Assembly: GCF_008085905.1 (NCBI RefSeq)
Contig: NZ_VSFF01000008.1
Coordinates: 493,457 to 557,456, forward strand
Direction: 5' to 3'
DNA: 64,000 nucleotides
Origin: Actinomadura syzygii
Lineage (GTDB): Bacteria; Actinomycetota; Actinomycetes; Streptosporangiales; Streptosporangiaceae
In this document: piece after piece, positions 34,122 through 41,925 of the stretch
Numbering within the stretch: the stretch's first letter is position 1
How the letters are laid out: every line of letters starts with the position of its first letter
Translations under genes and position numbers: made by a program
The notes under the pieces: generated by a model
Databases searched by the model: none
Told to the model about the DNA's origin: nothing
Seen by the model: the letters and a program-made list of their open reading frames with translations, nothing else

Positions 34122-34315
34122 GACACCGTGCGCGAGCGCGGGACCCGACGTCCGCAGACGGGATGCCGCCCGGCCCCGCCGAGGGAAGCGACTCGTTCCC
34201 CTGCGGTGTGCCAACTCGGACGGGACGGCCGGTGTCCGGCACATCCCGGTTTCGCGACCCGAAGCCGGCGACCCCTGGCCGGTGGCCGCCCAGAAGAACT
34301 CCGGGCGGCCACCGG
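34111..34315 (+). ncRNA. Candidate regulated small RNA, about 200 nt
   Basis: The interval runs from the predicted start of the operator-flanked promoter to the end of a strong terminator. None of its three frames looks like protein; the longest frames run on antisense into the TetR gene. A short leader transcript or a decayed gene is the alternative. Prediction only. Confidence 0.3.
34279..34315. terminator. 13-bp perfect stem-loop, bidirectional terminator
   Basis: Arms CCGGTGGCCGCCC (34279-34291) and GGGCGGCCACCGG (34303-34315) with an 11-nt loop. It lies 23 bp beyond the TetR stop on the minus strand and also ends any rightward transcript from 34111. Confidence 0.8.
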
Positions 34316-34338
34316 TTGTCAGCCTCCGGCGGGGAGCC

Positions 34339-35142
34339 TCACGGCGACGCGTCGGGCGCGGCCTCCGGGTCGCGGCGGCCCCGGCGCTGCGCCTTCTCGG
34401 CCTTGGCCGCCGCCCTCTCCTCGGCCTTCTCCGCCTTCGCGGCGGCCTTCTCCGCGCGCTTGCCCTGCCGCTCCAACTCCCGGCGGCGCCGCCGCGGGTC
34501 GAGCGACGGCCGCGGCTCCAGCCCGGACAGGCCGTTCCACGCGAGGTTCACCACGTGCGCGGCCACCTCCTCCCGGCGCGGCTTGCGGACGTCCAGCCAC
34601 CACTGGCCCGTCAGCGCCACCATCCCGACGAGGCTCTGCGCGTACAGCGGCGCGAACTTGTCGTCGTAGCCGTGCCGGTCGAACTCCTGCGCGAGGACGT
34701 ACTCCACCTCGCCCGCGATCTCGCTGAGCAGGCTCGCGTAGCTGCCGGTGCCCGTCCCGCCGTGCGAGTCGCGGACGAGGATCCGGAACCCGTCCGGGTT
34801 CTCCTCGATGTACTCCAGCAGCGCCAGCGCGGCCTTCTCCAGCTTGCCGCGGTAGTGGATCGCCGAGTTCAGCGCGTCCGTGACGAGGCCGAGCAGCCGC
34901 TCGAACTCCCGGTCGACGACGACCGCGTACAGCCCCTCCTTGCCGCCGAAGTGCTCGTACACGACGGGCTTCGAGACGCCCGCGGCCGACGCGATCTCCT
35001 CCACCGACGTGCCGTCCAGGCCGCGGTCGGCGAACAGCGTCCGCCCGATGGTGAGGAGCTGCTCGCGGCGTTCCTTACCGGTCATCCGCTTTCTGCGGGT
35101 CCTGGGAGCGGGTTCAGTCACGGGACCAATTGTGGCGGTCAT
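34339..35142 (-). CDS. TetR-family regulator of the desaturase operon
   Basis: A 267-residue TetR protein: HTH in about residues 25-70 (GTSVEEIASAAGVSKPVVYE), ligand-binding domain to about 210, then a long Lys/Ala/Glu/Arg-rich helical tail (about 225-265, repeated AEKA). Its ATG overlaps the stop of the desaturase gene (ATGA), so the two are translated together. The pairing suggests feedback control of unsaturated fatty acid synthesis by acyl-CoA, as in other desaturase-linked TetR proteins. Operator-like inverted repeats lie before the desaturase gene. The tail is unusual and might bind DNA or membrane. Confidence 0.9.
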   Translation of the reverse strand: MTATIGPVTEPAPRTRRKRMTGKERREQLLTIGRTLFADRGLDGTSVEEIASAAGVSKPVVYEHFGGKEGLYAVVVDREFERLLGLVTDALNSAIHYRGKLEKAALALLEYIEENPDGFRILVRDSHGGTGTGSYASLLSEIAGEVEYVLAQEFDRHGYDDKFAPLYAQSLVGMVALTGQWWLDVRKPRREEVAAHVVNLAWNGLSGLEPRPSLDPRRRRRELERQGKRAEKAAAKAEKAEERAAAKAEKAQRRGRRDPEAAPDASP

Positions 35143-36092
35143 ACCGCCTGATTCGTTCGCTTCGCCGCCAGCCTGTCAGTGTTCGGCCACCGCACGTCGT
35201 AGGCCAGACCCGTCTTCTCGAACGCCCAGATGATCCGCGCGCTGATGTCGACCTGCCCTTTCAGCACCCCGTGCCGCGCGCACGTCGGGTCGGAGTGGTG
35301 GAGGTTGTGCCACGACTCGCCGAGCGACGGGATGGCGAGCCACCACACGTTGCGGGACTTGTCGCGGACCTCGAAGTCCTCCTTGCCGAACGTGTGGCAG
35401 ATCGAGTTGATCGACCACGTCACGTGGTGGACCAGCGTGATCCGGACGAACCCCGCCCAGAACAGCGCGGTCAGGAAGCCCGCCCACGACATCGTGACCA
35501 TCCCGCCGATCACCGCCGGGAGTAGGAACGACACCGCCACCAAACCAGGGAACGCGAGGTGGATGCGGCGGATGTCGCGGTCGTTCAGCAGGTCCTTCGC
35601 GAACCGGTGCTTGGACGTCCGATTGGCGTCGAACAGCCACCCGTAGTGCGCCCACGCCAGCCCCTTCGTCAGCGCCTTCCAGTCGCTGCCGAAGCGCCAC
35701 GGCGAATGGGGGTCGAGCTCCTTGTCGGAGTGCTTGTGGTGCCGCCGGTGATCGGCGACCCAGGTGATGACCGGGCCCTCGATGGCGATGCTCCCCGCCA
35801 GCGCCAGGAAGATCTTCAGCGGGCGGCGCGCCTTGAACGACCCGTGCGTGAAGTACCGGTGGTAGCCGACCGTGACCCCGCCGGCGGACAGCACGTAGAA
35901 CACCGCCATCAGGGCGACGTCCGTCCAGCCGAGGAACCTGCCCCAGGCCAGTGGGACGACCGCGAACAACGCCAGGAACGGGACGGCGGTGAACACCGCG
36001 ACCAGCACGCGCTCGGGGTTCCCCCGCGGTTCCGGCGCGATCTCCGGGCGCCGCTCGGCGCGAGGCTGGCCCAAGGCCGGGGCCGTGGTCAT
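35139..36092 (-). CDS. Acyl-CoA/acyl-lipid delta-9-type fatty acid desaturase
   Basis: A 317-residue integral membrane di-iron desaturase with the three His boxes HRYFTH (around 77), HRRHHKH (around 114) and HNLHH (around 264), plus four or more membrane helices. It introduces a cis double bond into long-chain acyl groups and sets membrane fluidity. ATG 36092 follows GGGAG by about 9 nt. It is the first gene of an operon with the TetR regulator. Regiochemistry is assumed from family resemblance. Confidence 0.93.
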   Translation of the reverse strand: MTTAPALGQPRAERRPEIAPEPRGNPERVLVAVFTAVPFLALFAVVPLAWGRFLGWTDVALMAVFYVLSAGGVTVGYHRYFTHGSFKARRPLKIFLALAGSIAIEGPVITWVADHRRHHKHSDKELDPHSPWRFGSDWKALTKGLAWAHYGWLFDANRTSKHRFAKDLLNDRDIRRIHLAFPGLVAVSFLLPAVIGGMVTMSWAGFLTALFWAGFVRITLVHHVTWSINSICHTFGKEDFEVRDKSRNVWWLAIPSLGESWHNLHHSDPTCARHGVLKGQVDISARIIWAFEKTGLAYDVRWPNTDRLAAKRTNQAV

Positions 36093-36456
36093 GCGTCATC
36101 ACTCCCTGCGGGTCGGAGCACTTACCTACGCCAACGTAAGCTACGGAACCGTAAGTTGACAGGGCCGGACGGTAAATTAAGTGGGAATCTGCCCCATAAG
36201 CCACAAAACTCTCAAGCAACGGACGCCCCACGTACCTGCGAGAGATGGGCCTCACTCAGGCCGAACGCACGACCTGGTCGAAGGTTCACTCGCGGGCCTC
36301 TCCGTCACGACCGGTTCTTCAGGCCTTGCCAACGGGCGGAAATCTGCCCTCGACGGGACGCCTTACACCAAGTCCCAGAGGTCGGACCCGGCGCCGAGCA
36401 TAGCTCTAAGTAATGAGTTAGATACTAGAAGTTAATTTCTGCGGTAGGGTCCACCT
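36093..36456. other. Desaturase promoter region plus lower-GC stretch
   Basis: About 360 bp. The left part carries the desaturase operators. The right part (about 36180-36456) is visibly less GC-rich than its surroundings and holds a small inverted repeat GGCCT/AGGCC near 36250. I see no gene I would defend. Confidence 0.5.
36121..36153. promoter_or_regulatory. Candidate TetR operators before the desaturase gene
   Basis: Two adjacent inverted repeats: CTTAC (36121-36125) with GTAAG (36136-36140), and TACGG-AA-CCGTA (36142-36153). They lie 29-61 bp upstream of the desaturase ATG, a position suited to repression by the co-encoded TetR protein. Confidence 0.6.
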
Positions 36457-36467
36457 ATGAGTGGACC
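36448..36467. promoter_or_regulatory. Inverted repeat enclosing a start codon
   Basis: GGTCCAC (36448-36454) and GTGGACC (36461-36467) flank CTATGA, so the ATG at 36457 lies in the loop and part of its ribosome-binding sequence lies in the stem. It may limit translation or be a DNA operator. Confidence 0.55.
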
Positions 36468-37233
36468 TATGTCGGACGAGATCCGAGACAAGCTCAAGCC
36501 CAAGGCCGTCGAGCTCCGCCGCCAAGGCTGGACATACCGCGAGATCGCGGGCTCGCTCGACATCGCCATCAGCACGTGCTCCCTCTGGTTACGGGACGTG
36601 CCCGCACCGCCGCGGCCCGGCCAGCACCAGGAGCGCGTCGCCGCGATGTGGAAGTCGCGCTGGGAGCCGTTCCATCTGGCGCGCGAGGCCGAACGTCAGG
36701 AAACGAAGCTCGCCGCCTGCCGGGAGGCGGGGGAGCTGTCCGAGCGTGAGACGTTGCTGATCGGCGCGCTCGTGTACTGGTGCGAAGGAGCCAAAGACAA
36801 GATCTACAGGCGTGCCGAGAAGGTGTCGTTCATCAACAGCGACCCCGCTCTGATCATGTTCTTCCTCCGCTTCCTGGAGGTGGCCGGAGTGTCGCGAGAA
36901 CGCCTTCGGGCCCGTCTCCACATCCATGAATCGGCCGACGTCGAGGCGGCCACCGAGTGGTGGTCGCAGTTGACCGGCGTTCCGGCCTCGGAGTTCCAGA
37001 AGCCGACGATCAAGCGGCACAACGCCAAGACCAACAGGAAGAACCTCGTTGACGAGTACCGAGGGTGCCTCCAGCTCACCGTGCGGAAGGGGGCCGATCT
37101 CTATCGGCGTATCGAAGGATGGGCCTACGGCGCGATGCTCGGGGAGGAGCTCGGTCGAGCGCGCTTGATCGACCGCTCAGATGAGATGCTCGGCGAGGCC
37201 ATCGGCAAGCGTCGGGAAGCGTCGGGGAATTGA
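36457..37233 (+). CDS. HTH protein with LAGLIDADG-like domain, unknown function
   Basis: A 258-residue protein. Residues 14-50 form a resolvase/Hin-type HTH (ELRRQGWTYREIAGSLDIAI). Residues about 90-215 look like a LAGLIDADG-fold domain: LLIGALVYWCEGAK takes the place of the signature helix with Glu as the acidic residue, followed by VSFINSDP and HIHESADVEAATEWW. Similar stand-alone proteins occur in actinomycetes without known function. Codon use is less GC-biased than its neighbours, and the gene sits next to tRNA-Gln, suggesting acquisition. ATG 36457 has TAGGG 8 nt upstream; ATG 36469 is an in-frame alternative. It could be a regulator derived from a homing endonuclease or an active nuclease. 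Confidence 0.7.
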   Translation: MSGPMSDEIRDKLKPKAVELRRQGWTYREIAGSLDIAISTCSLWLRDVPAPPRPGQHQERVAAMWKSRWEPFHLAREAERQETKLAACREAGELSERETLLIGALVYWCEGAKDKIYRRAEKVSFINSDPALIMFFLRFLEVAGVSRERLRARLHIHESADVEAATEWWSQLTGVPASEFQKPTIKRHNAKTNRKNLVDEYRGCLQLTVRKGADLYRRIEGWAYGAMLGEELGRARLIDRSDEMLGEAIGKRREASGN

Positions 37234-37306
37234 TGCGGGCTTGCGTTGCCTCGGCCGGTATCGTGAAGCCGGGCGGTCACCTCCAGCGGGTGAAGCGCCA
37301 CGTCGA

Positions 37307-37378
37307 TCCGCCGTAGCGTAATTGGCAGCGCAGTAGGTTTTGGTCCTAAAGGTTCAGGTTCAAGTCCTGGCGGCGGAG
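37307..37378 (+). tRNA. tRNA-Gln (anticodon TTG)
   Basis: A cloverleaf can be drawn: acceptor TCCGCCG/CGGCGGA, D-arm GCG/CGC, anticodon stem with one G-A mismatch and loop TTTTGGT (anticodon TTG at 37340-37342), and T-arm TCAGG/CCTGG with loop TTCAAGT. The discriminator base is G, usual for Gln. CCA is not encoded. It precedes glmU as in other actinobacteria. Confidence 0.95.
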
Positions 37379-37421
37379 CTGGATGAAATGTCGGGTCTCG
37401 CGTCCCGGGCGGGCGGTGGGG

Positions 37422-37449
37422 GTGACAGGGCGGGGGCGGGCGGTATCCT
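37422..37449 (+). promoter_or_regulatory. Promoter of glmU
   Basis: GTGACA (37422-37427), 16-nt spacer, TATCCT (37444-37449). The expected transcription start is about 85 nt before the glmU start codon. Confidence 0.5.
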
Positions 37450-37543
37450 GCCCGTGTCGGGTGCGTCCGGCCTGGATACGGCGTGATGTCGCAGGTGGGC
37501 GCGTCCATAACCGATCCCGTCCGCGATGCCGAGGAGCCTCCTT

Positions 37544-39019
37544 GTGAGCGCTGCGAGCCGCCCGGCCGCCGTCATCGTCCTCGCCGCGGGCGAGGGCACC
37601 CGGATGAAGTCCCGTACCTCGAAGGTGCTCCACGAGTTGTGCGGGCGCAGCATGCTCGGCCATGTGCTGGCCGCCGCCCGCGAGCTGGAGCCCGAGCGGC
37701 TCGTCGTGGTCGTCGGGCACCGGCGCGAGCAGGTCGCCGCGCACCTCGCCGAGGCGGGGCCGGACGCCGAGACGGCCGTCCAGGAACCGCGGAACGGGAC
37801 GGGCCACGCCGTCCGGATGGCGCTGGAGCAGACCGGCGCCCTCGACGGCACCGTGGTGGTCACGAACGGCGACGTCCCCCTGCTGCGCGGCGAGACGCTG
37901 CGGGCGCTCGTCCGGACGCACGAGGACGAGGGCAACGCCGCGACCGTCCTCACGACCGAGATGCCGGACGCGACCGGCTACGGGCGGATGGTCCGCGCCG
38001 CCGACGGCGCCGTCGAGGCGATCGTCGAGCACAAGGACGCCACCCCCGAGCAGCTCGCGATCAAAGAGATCAACGTGGGCATGTACGCGTTCGACGGCGC
38101 GCTGCTGGCGGACGCGCTCAAGCGCGTGACCACCGACAACGCGAAAGGTGAGGAGTATCTCACCGACGTCGTCGCGATCGTGCGCGGGGACGGCCACCGC
38201 GCGGGCGCGCACCTCGCGGCCGACTGGGTCGAGACGCAGGGCGTGAACGACAAGGTCCAGCTCGCGCAGGCGCGCCGCCAGCTCAACGACCGGATCCTCG
38301 AAGCGCACATGCGGGCCGGGGTGACGGTGATCGACCCGGCGAGCACGTGGGTCGACGTGGACGTCACCGCCGAGCCCGACGCCGAGATCCACCCGGGGAC
38401 GCAGCTCCACGGCCGCACGCACCTCGGGGAGGGCGCGCGGGTCGGCCCGAACTGCACGCTGACCGACACGACGGTCGGCGAGGACGCGACCGTGGTCAAC
38501 GCGGTGTGCGTCGAGGCGGAGATCGGTCCGGAGGCGTCGGTCGGCCCGTTCGCCTACCTCAGGCCGGGTACGCGGCTGGCCCGCAAGGGCAAGATCGGAA
38601 CCTACGTCGAGACGAAGAACGCCGACATCGGCGAGGGCACGAAGGTCCCGCACCTCACCTACGTGGGCGACGCGGAGATCGGCGAGCACTCCAACATCGG
38701 CGCGAGCTCGGTGTTCGTGAACTACGACGGCGTGCAGAAGCGGCGCAGCGTCATCGGGTCCCATGTGCGGACGGGCAGCGACAACATGTTCGTCGCGCCG
38801 GTGACGGTGGGCGACGGCGCCTACACGGCCGCCGGCTCGGTGATCGTCCAGGACGTCCCGCCGGGGGCGATGGCGGTCGCGCGGGCGCGGCAGCGCAACG
38901 TCGAGGGGTGGGTCGAGCGGAAGCGTCCCGGGACGTCGTCCGCTGCGGCGGCCCGCCGCGCCCAGGAGGCTCAGGAGGCCCACGAGGCCGAGGGGGCCCA
39001 TGCGGAGGACGCGCCGTAA
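37544..39019 (+). CDS. glmU: Bifunctional UDP-N-acetylglucosamine pyrophosphorylase / glucosamine-1-phosphate N-acetyltransferase
   Basis: A 491-residue GlmU. The N-terminal uridyltransferase domain has VIVLAAGEGTRMKS; the C-terminal left-handed beta-helix (from about 255) carries acetyltransferase hexapeptide repeats and PHLTYVGDAEIG. It makes UDP-GlcNAc for peptidoglycan and for the polysaccharide locus downstream. GTG 37544 follows GAGGAG by 8 nt. The Ala/Glu-rich C-terminal extension is usual in actinobacteria. Confidence 0.97.
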   Translation: MSAASRPAAVIVLAAGEGTRMKSRTSKVLHELCGRSMLGHVLAAARELEPERLVVVVGHRREQVAAHLAEAGPDAETAVQEPRNGTGHAVRMALEQTGALDGTVVVTNGDVPLLRGETLRALVRTHEDEGNAATVLTTEMPDATGYGRMVRAADGAVEAIVEHKDATPEQLAIKEINVGMYAFDGALLADALKRVTTDNAKGEEYLTDVVAIVRGDGHRAGAHLAADWVETQGVNDKVQLAQARRQLNDRILEAHMRAGVTVIDPASTWVDVDVTAEPDAEIHPGTQLHGRTHLGEGARVGPNCTLTDTTVGEDATVVNAVCVEAEIGPEASVGPFAYLRPGTRLARKGKIGTYVETKNADIGEGTKVPHLTYVGDAEIGEHSNIGASSVFVNYDGVQKRRSVIGSHVRTGSDNMFVAPVTVGDGAYTAAGSVIVQDVPPGAMAVARARQRNVEGWVERKRPGTSSAAAARRAQEAQEAHEAEGAHAEDAP

Positions 39020-39042
39020 CGGCCGCGTCCGGGTGAGGACTG

Positions 39043-39085
39043 CCCCGCCGTCCGGCGGGGATGGGGAGGACATCGGCGTCCTCCC
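39043..39085. terminator. Two stem-loops after glmU
   Basis: CCCCGCC/GGCGGGG (39043-39049/39054-39060) and GGGAGGA/TCCTCCC (39064-39070/39079-39085). There is no T-tract; they may stop or attenuate transcription before prs. Confidence 0.55.
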
Positions 39086-39185
39086 GCGAACAACAGAGCG
39101 ACCCGTGCGCCGGACTCTTGTGGTGCGCGGGCGGTGGGGACACAGACCCACGTGAATTCATGCCATTGAGGGGGAGTTGTCAGAG

Positions 39186-40166
39186 GTGAGTGGGATCAAG
39201 GCGAGCGGCCAGAAGAAGCTGATGCTCTTCACCGGCCGCGCCGACCCGGACCTGGCCAGGGAAGTTGCCGACAACCTCCAAGTCGACCTCACGCCCACGT
39301 CCGCGTACGACTTCGCGAACGGTGAGACGTTCGTGCGGTTCCTGGAGTCGGTCCGCGGCTCCGACGCCTTCGTGATCCAGAGCCACACGGCTCCCATCAA
39401 CCAGTGGATCATGGAGCAGTTGATCATGGTGGACGCGTTGAAGCGCGCGTCCGCCAAGCGGATCACGGTGGTCGCGCCGTTCTTCGGGTACGCGCGGCAG
39501 GACAAGAAGCACCGCGGCCGGGAGCCGATCTCGGCGCGGCTGATGGCCGACCTGTTCAAGACGGCGGGCGCGGACCGGCTGATCACGGTCGACCTGCACA
39601 CCGCGCAGATCCAGGGCTTCTTCGACGGCCCGGTGGACCACCTGTTCGCGCTCGACCTGCTCGCGCACCACTTCGAGAGCAGGCTCGACACCTCGCAGGT
39701 GACGGTGGTCGCGCCGGACGCGGGCCGGGTGCGGGTGACCGAGCGGTGGTCGGACCGGCTGGGCGGCGTCCCGATGGCGATCATCCACAAGAAGCGCGAC
39801 CCGGACGTCGCGAACGAGGTGAAGGTCTTCGACGTCGTCGGCGAGGTCGCGGGCCGCACCTGCGTCGTGGTGGACGACATGATCGACACCGGCGGGACGA
39901 TCGTGAAGGCGGCGGACGCGCTGTTCGACCACGGCGCGAGCCGCGTGGTCGTCGCGGCGACGCACGGCGTGCTGTCCGGCCCGGCCGTGGACCGGCTGAA
40001 GAACTCCCGCGTCTCCGAGGTGGTGCTGACGAACACGCTGCCTATCCCCGAGGAGAAGCAGTTCGACAAGCTCACCGTCCTGTCCATCGCTCCCCTCATC
40101 GCCCGCGCGATCAACGAGGTCTTCTCGGACGGCTCCGTCACCAGCCTGTTCGGCGGGCAGAGCTAG
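39186..40166 (+). CDS. prs: Ribose-phosphate pyrophosphokinase
   Basis: A 326-residue PRPP synthetase. The ATP loop FANGETFVRF, the catalytic region FGYARQDKKHRGREP, and the PRPP-binding VVVDDMIDTGGTI are present. It makes PRPP for nucleotides, His, Trp and, in actinobacteria, decaprenyl-phosphate sugars. GTG 39186 has GGGGGAG about 9 nt upstream; TTG 39177 is too close to that site. Confidence 0.97.
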   Translation: MSGIKASGQKKLMLFTGRADPDLAREVADNLQVDLTPTSAYDFANGETFVRFLESVRGSDAFVIQSHTAPINQWIMEQLIMVDALKRASAKRITVVAPFFGYARQDKKHRGREPISARLMADLFKTAGADRLITVDLHTAQIQGFFDGPVDHLFALDLLAHHFESRLDTSQVTVVAPDAGRVRVTERWSDRLGGVPMAIIHKKRDPDVANEVKVFDVVGEVAGRTCVVVDDMIDTGGTIVKAADALFDHGASRVVVAATHGVLSGPAVDRLKNSRVSEVVLTNTLPIPEEKQFDKLTVLSIAPLIARAINEVFSDGSVTSLFGGQS

Positions 40167-40253
40167 CCGCCCGCCGCGCGCCCGCCGCGCGCCCGCCGCC
40201 GGGGCGGAGCCGGCCGCCGCCCGGAACGGGGCCGGTCGGGGTCCGGGCCCGGG

Positions 40254-40281
40254 TTGGGGCGGGTCTTCGATCGGCTAGACT
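40254..40281 (+). promoter_or_regulatory. Possible promoter of rplY
   Basis: TTGGGG (40254-40259), 16-nt spacer, TAGACT (40276-40281). It would give a leader of about 170 nt before the GTG at 40462. Match is modest. Confidence 0.35.
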
Positions 40282-40399
40282 TGTGCGACCCGCGTCCGCT
40301 CCAGGTCGTCCAGTGCGTGCCGTGCCGGTACCGCGCTCCCTGGAGAACGCAAAGAATCTTCAAGTCGCCCGCCCCCAGTCGGCGTGCGAGGATCACAAC

Positions 40400-40429
40400 C
40401 GTCCGTAACGGACGTCCGGACGCCCGGAC
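40400..40429 (+). other. Tandem hairpins in the rplY leader
   Basis: CGTCCG/CGGACG with loop TAA (40400-40414) abuts GTCCGG/CCGGAC with loop ACGC (40414-40429). They lie 33 nt before the start codon in the presumed 5' leader and could be a binding site for autoregulation by L25. Confidence 0.4.
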
Positions 40430-40461
40430 GGCCGTGGATCGCAGAATGAGGAGTTTTCGCC

Positions 40462-41085
40462 GTGTCCGAGGTACGCATCGCCGCCGAGCCGCGCACCGAG
40501 TTCGGTAAGGGTGCCGCGCGGCGCACCCGCCGGGCCGGCAGGGTGCCCGCCGTCCTCTACGGTCACGGCACCGACCCCCAGCACATCTCGCTGCCCGGCC
40601 ATGAGCTGATGCTGGCGCTCAAGACGCCGAACGTCCTGCTCACCATCGAGGGGCTGACCGGCGGCGCCGAGCTGGCGCTGCCGAAGGACGTCCAGCGCGA
40701 CCCGGTCAAGGGCTTCCTGGAGCACATCGACCTGCTGCTCGTGAAGCGCGGCGAGAAGGTCGTCGTGTCGCTGCCGATCCAGCTCGTCGGCGACGTGGTG
40801 CCGGGCGGCCAGGTCGCGCAGACCGAGGTGGAGATCTCGGTCGAGGCGGAGGCCACGCACATCCCCGAGTCCGTCGAGCTGGACATCAGCGGCCTGGAGA
40901 TCGACAGCCAGGTCCTCGCGAAGGACCTGCGGCTCCCGTCGGGGGCGACGCTCGCCGCCGACGAGGACGTCCTGATCCTCCAGATCACCGACGCCAGCGT
41001 GTCCGCCGAGCGCGAGGAGGCGGCGGAGGCCGCCGAGGGCGCGGGCGAGGGCGCCGAGGGCGAGGGCGAGGCCCCGGCCGAGTAG
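40462..41085 (+). CDS. rplY: 50S ribosomal protein L25/general stress protein Ctc
   Basis: A 207-residue long-form L25: a 5S-rRNA-binding N-terminal domain (about 1-92; RTEFGKGAARRTRRAGRVPA) and a C-terminal TL5-type beta domain (about 93-180), ending with an Ala/Glu/Gly tail. GTG 40462 follows GAGGAG by 8 nt. It lies between prs and pth, the conserved actinobacterial order. Confidence 0.96.
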   Translation: MSEVRIAAEPRTEFGKGAARRTRRAGRVPAVLYGHGTDPQHISLPGHELMLALKTPNVLLTIEGLTGGAELALPKDVQRDPVKGFLEHIDLLLVKRGEKVVVSLPIQLVGDVVPGGQVAQTEVEISVEAEATHIPESVELDISGLEIDSQVLAKDLRLPSGATLAADEDVLILQITDASVSAEREEAAEAAEGAGEGAEGEGEAPAE

Positions 41086-41152
41086 TCGGCCGGGCGGTCC
41101 GGGCGCGCCGCGCGGCGACGCGGCCGTCCAGGTTGGACGCGGCATGTTCTTT

Positions 41153-41186
41153 CACGGCCCCGCGGGTGCGCACCCGCGGGGCCGTG
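41153..41186. terminator. 34-bp perfect palindrome, terminator of rplY
   Basis: Arm CACGGCCCCGCGGGTGC (41153-41169) is followed directly by its exact complement (41170-41186). As RNA this is a very stable hairpin 67 nt after the rplY stop. It lies just before the pth ribosome-binding site, so it may separate pth from the upstream operon. Confidence 0.8.
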
Positions 41187-41220
41187 GCCATTGTGCGGAC
41201 CCGTGGGATGGAGGAGTTCG

Positions 41221-41796
41221 GTGAGCGCGGATCTCTGGCTGGTCGTCGGCCTCGGCAACCCCGGGCCGTCGTACGCGAAGAACCGGCACAACGCGGGGTT
41301 CATGGTGCTGGACGTCCTGGCGGCCCGTGCCGGCGGCAGGTTCAAGTCGCACCGGTCCAGGACGGACGTGCTGGAGGGTCGGCTCGCGGGCGGGCGGGCG
41401 GTGCTCGCGAAGCCGCGGTCGTTCATGAACGAGTCGGGCGGTCCGGTGAAGGGGCTGTGCGACTTCTACAAGGCGCCGGTGGAGCGGCTCGTCGTCGTCC
41501 ATGACGAGTTGGACATCCCGTTCGGGGCGGTCCGGTTGAAGCAGGGCGGCGGTGACAACGGTCACAACGGGCTGCGGTCGGTCACGAAGTCGCTCGGGAC
41601 GCGCGAGTACCTGCGGGTCAGGTTCGGGGTGGGCCGCCCGCCGGGGCGGATGGACCCGGCGGCGTTCGTGCTGAAGGACTTCTCCGCCGCCGAGCGCAAG
41701 GATCTCGACCTCGAGGTGGACCGGGCCGCGGACGCGGTCGAGGCGTTGATCTCCGACGGGCTCGGCGCGGCGCAGAACGTCTTCCACGCGGGTTGA
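41221..41796 (+). CDS. pth: Peptidyl-tRNA hydrolase
   Basis: A 191-residue Pth with the catalytic His in NRHNAGF (around 22), Asp in HDELDIPFG (around 95), FMNESG and GGDNGHNGLRS. It recycles peptidyl-tRNA released from ribosomes. GTG 41221 follows GAGGAG. The 3' end overlaps the beginning of a degenerate repeat tract. Confidence 0.96.
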   Translation: MSADLWLVVGLGNPGPSYAKNRHNAGFMVLDVLAARAGGRFKSHRSRTDVLEGRLAGGRAVLAKPRSFMNESGGPVKGLCDFYKAPVERLVVVHDELDIPFGAVRLKQGGGDNGHNGLRSVTKSLGTREYLRVRFGVGRPPGRMDPAAFVLKDFSAAERKDLDLEVDRAADAVEALISDGLGAAQNVFHAG

Positions 41797-41925
41797 ACGT
41801 CTTCCGCGTCCGTCGAACGTTCGGGGGCGCGGGCTGAATGGACGTCCACACGGGTTGAAAAGGGTCGTCCACGCAGGCTGAACGCCCTTCAGCGCGGTGG
41901 CCGGATCCGGCCAGCCGCAGCGGAA
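41780..41925. repeat. Degenerate short repeats at and after the pth 3' end
   Basis: Recurring variants of GGGTTGAACGTCTTCC and GTCCAC..GGGCTGAA follow one another from the last pth codons to about 41925. Units are unequal (about 20-40 bp), so this is decayed tandem duplication rather than an ordered array. Confidence 0.45.

Larger units (their letters stand above)
34015..34338. other. Gap between tam and the TetR gene: two operators, promoter and terminator
   Basis: About 320 bp with no convincing protein gene. It contains two TamR-type palindromes, a promoter-like TTGACA-N18-CATGCT, and a perfect terminator hairpin. See the separate entries. Confidence 0.6.

Noticed and set aside
33162..34727. 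521-codon plus-strand frame through tam and the TetR gene
   Set aside because: Out of frame with tam, Arg/Pro-rich, and antisense to TetR.
36181..36435. 84-codon frame upstream of the HTH/LAGLIDADG-like gene
   Set aside because: No ribosome-binding site, no family resemblance, composition near random; it may be a remnant but I cannot support it.
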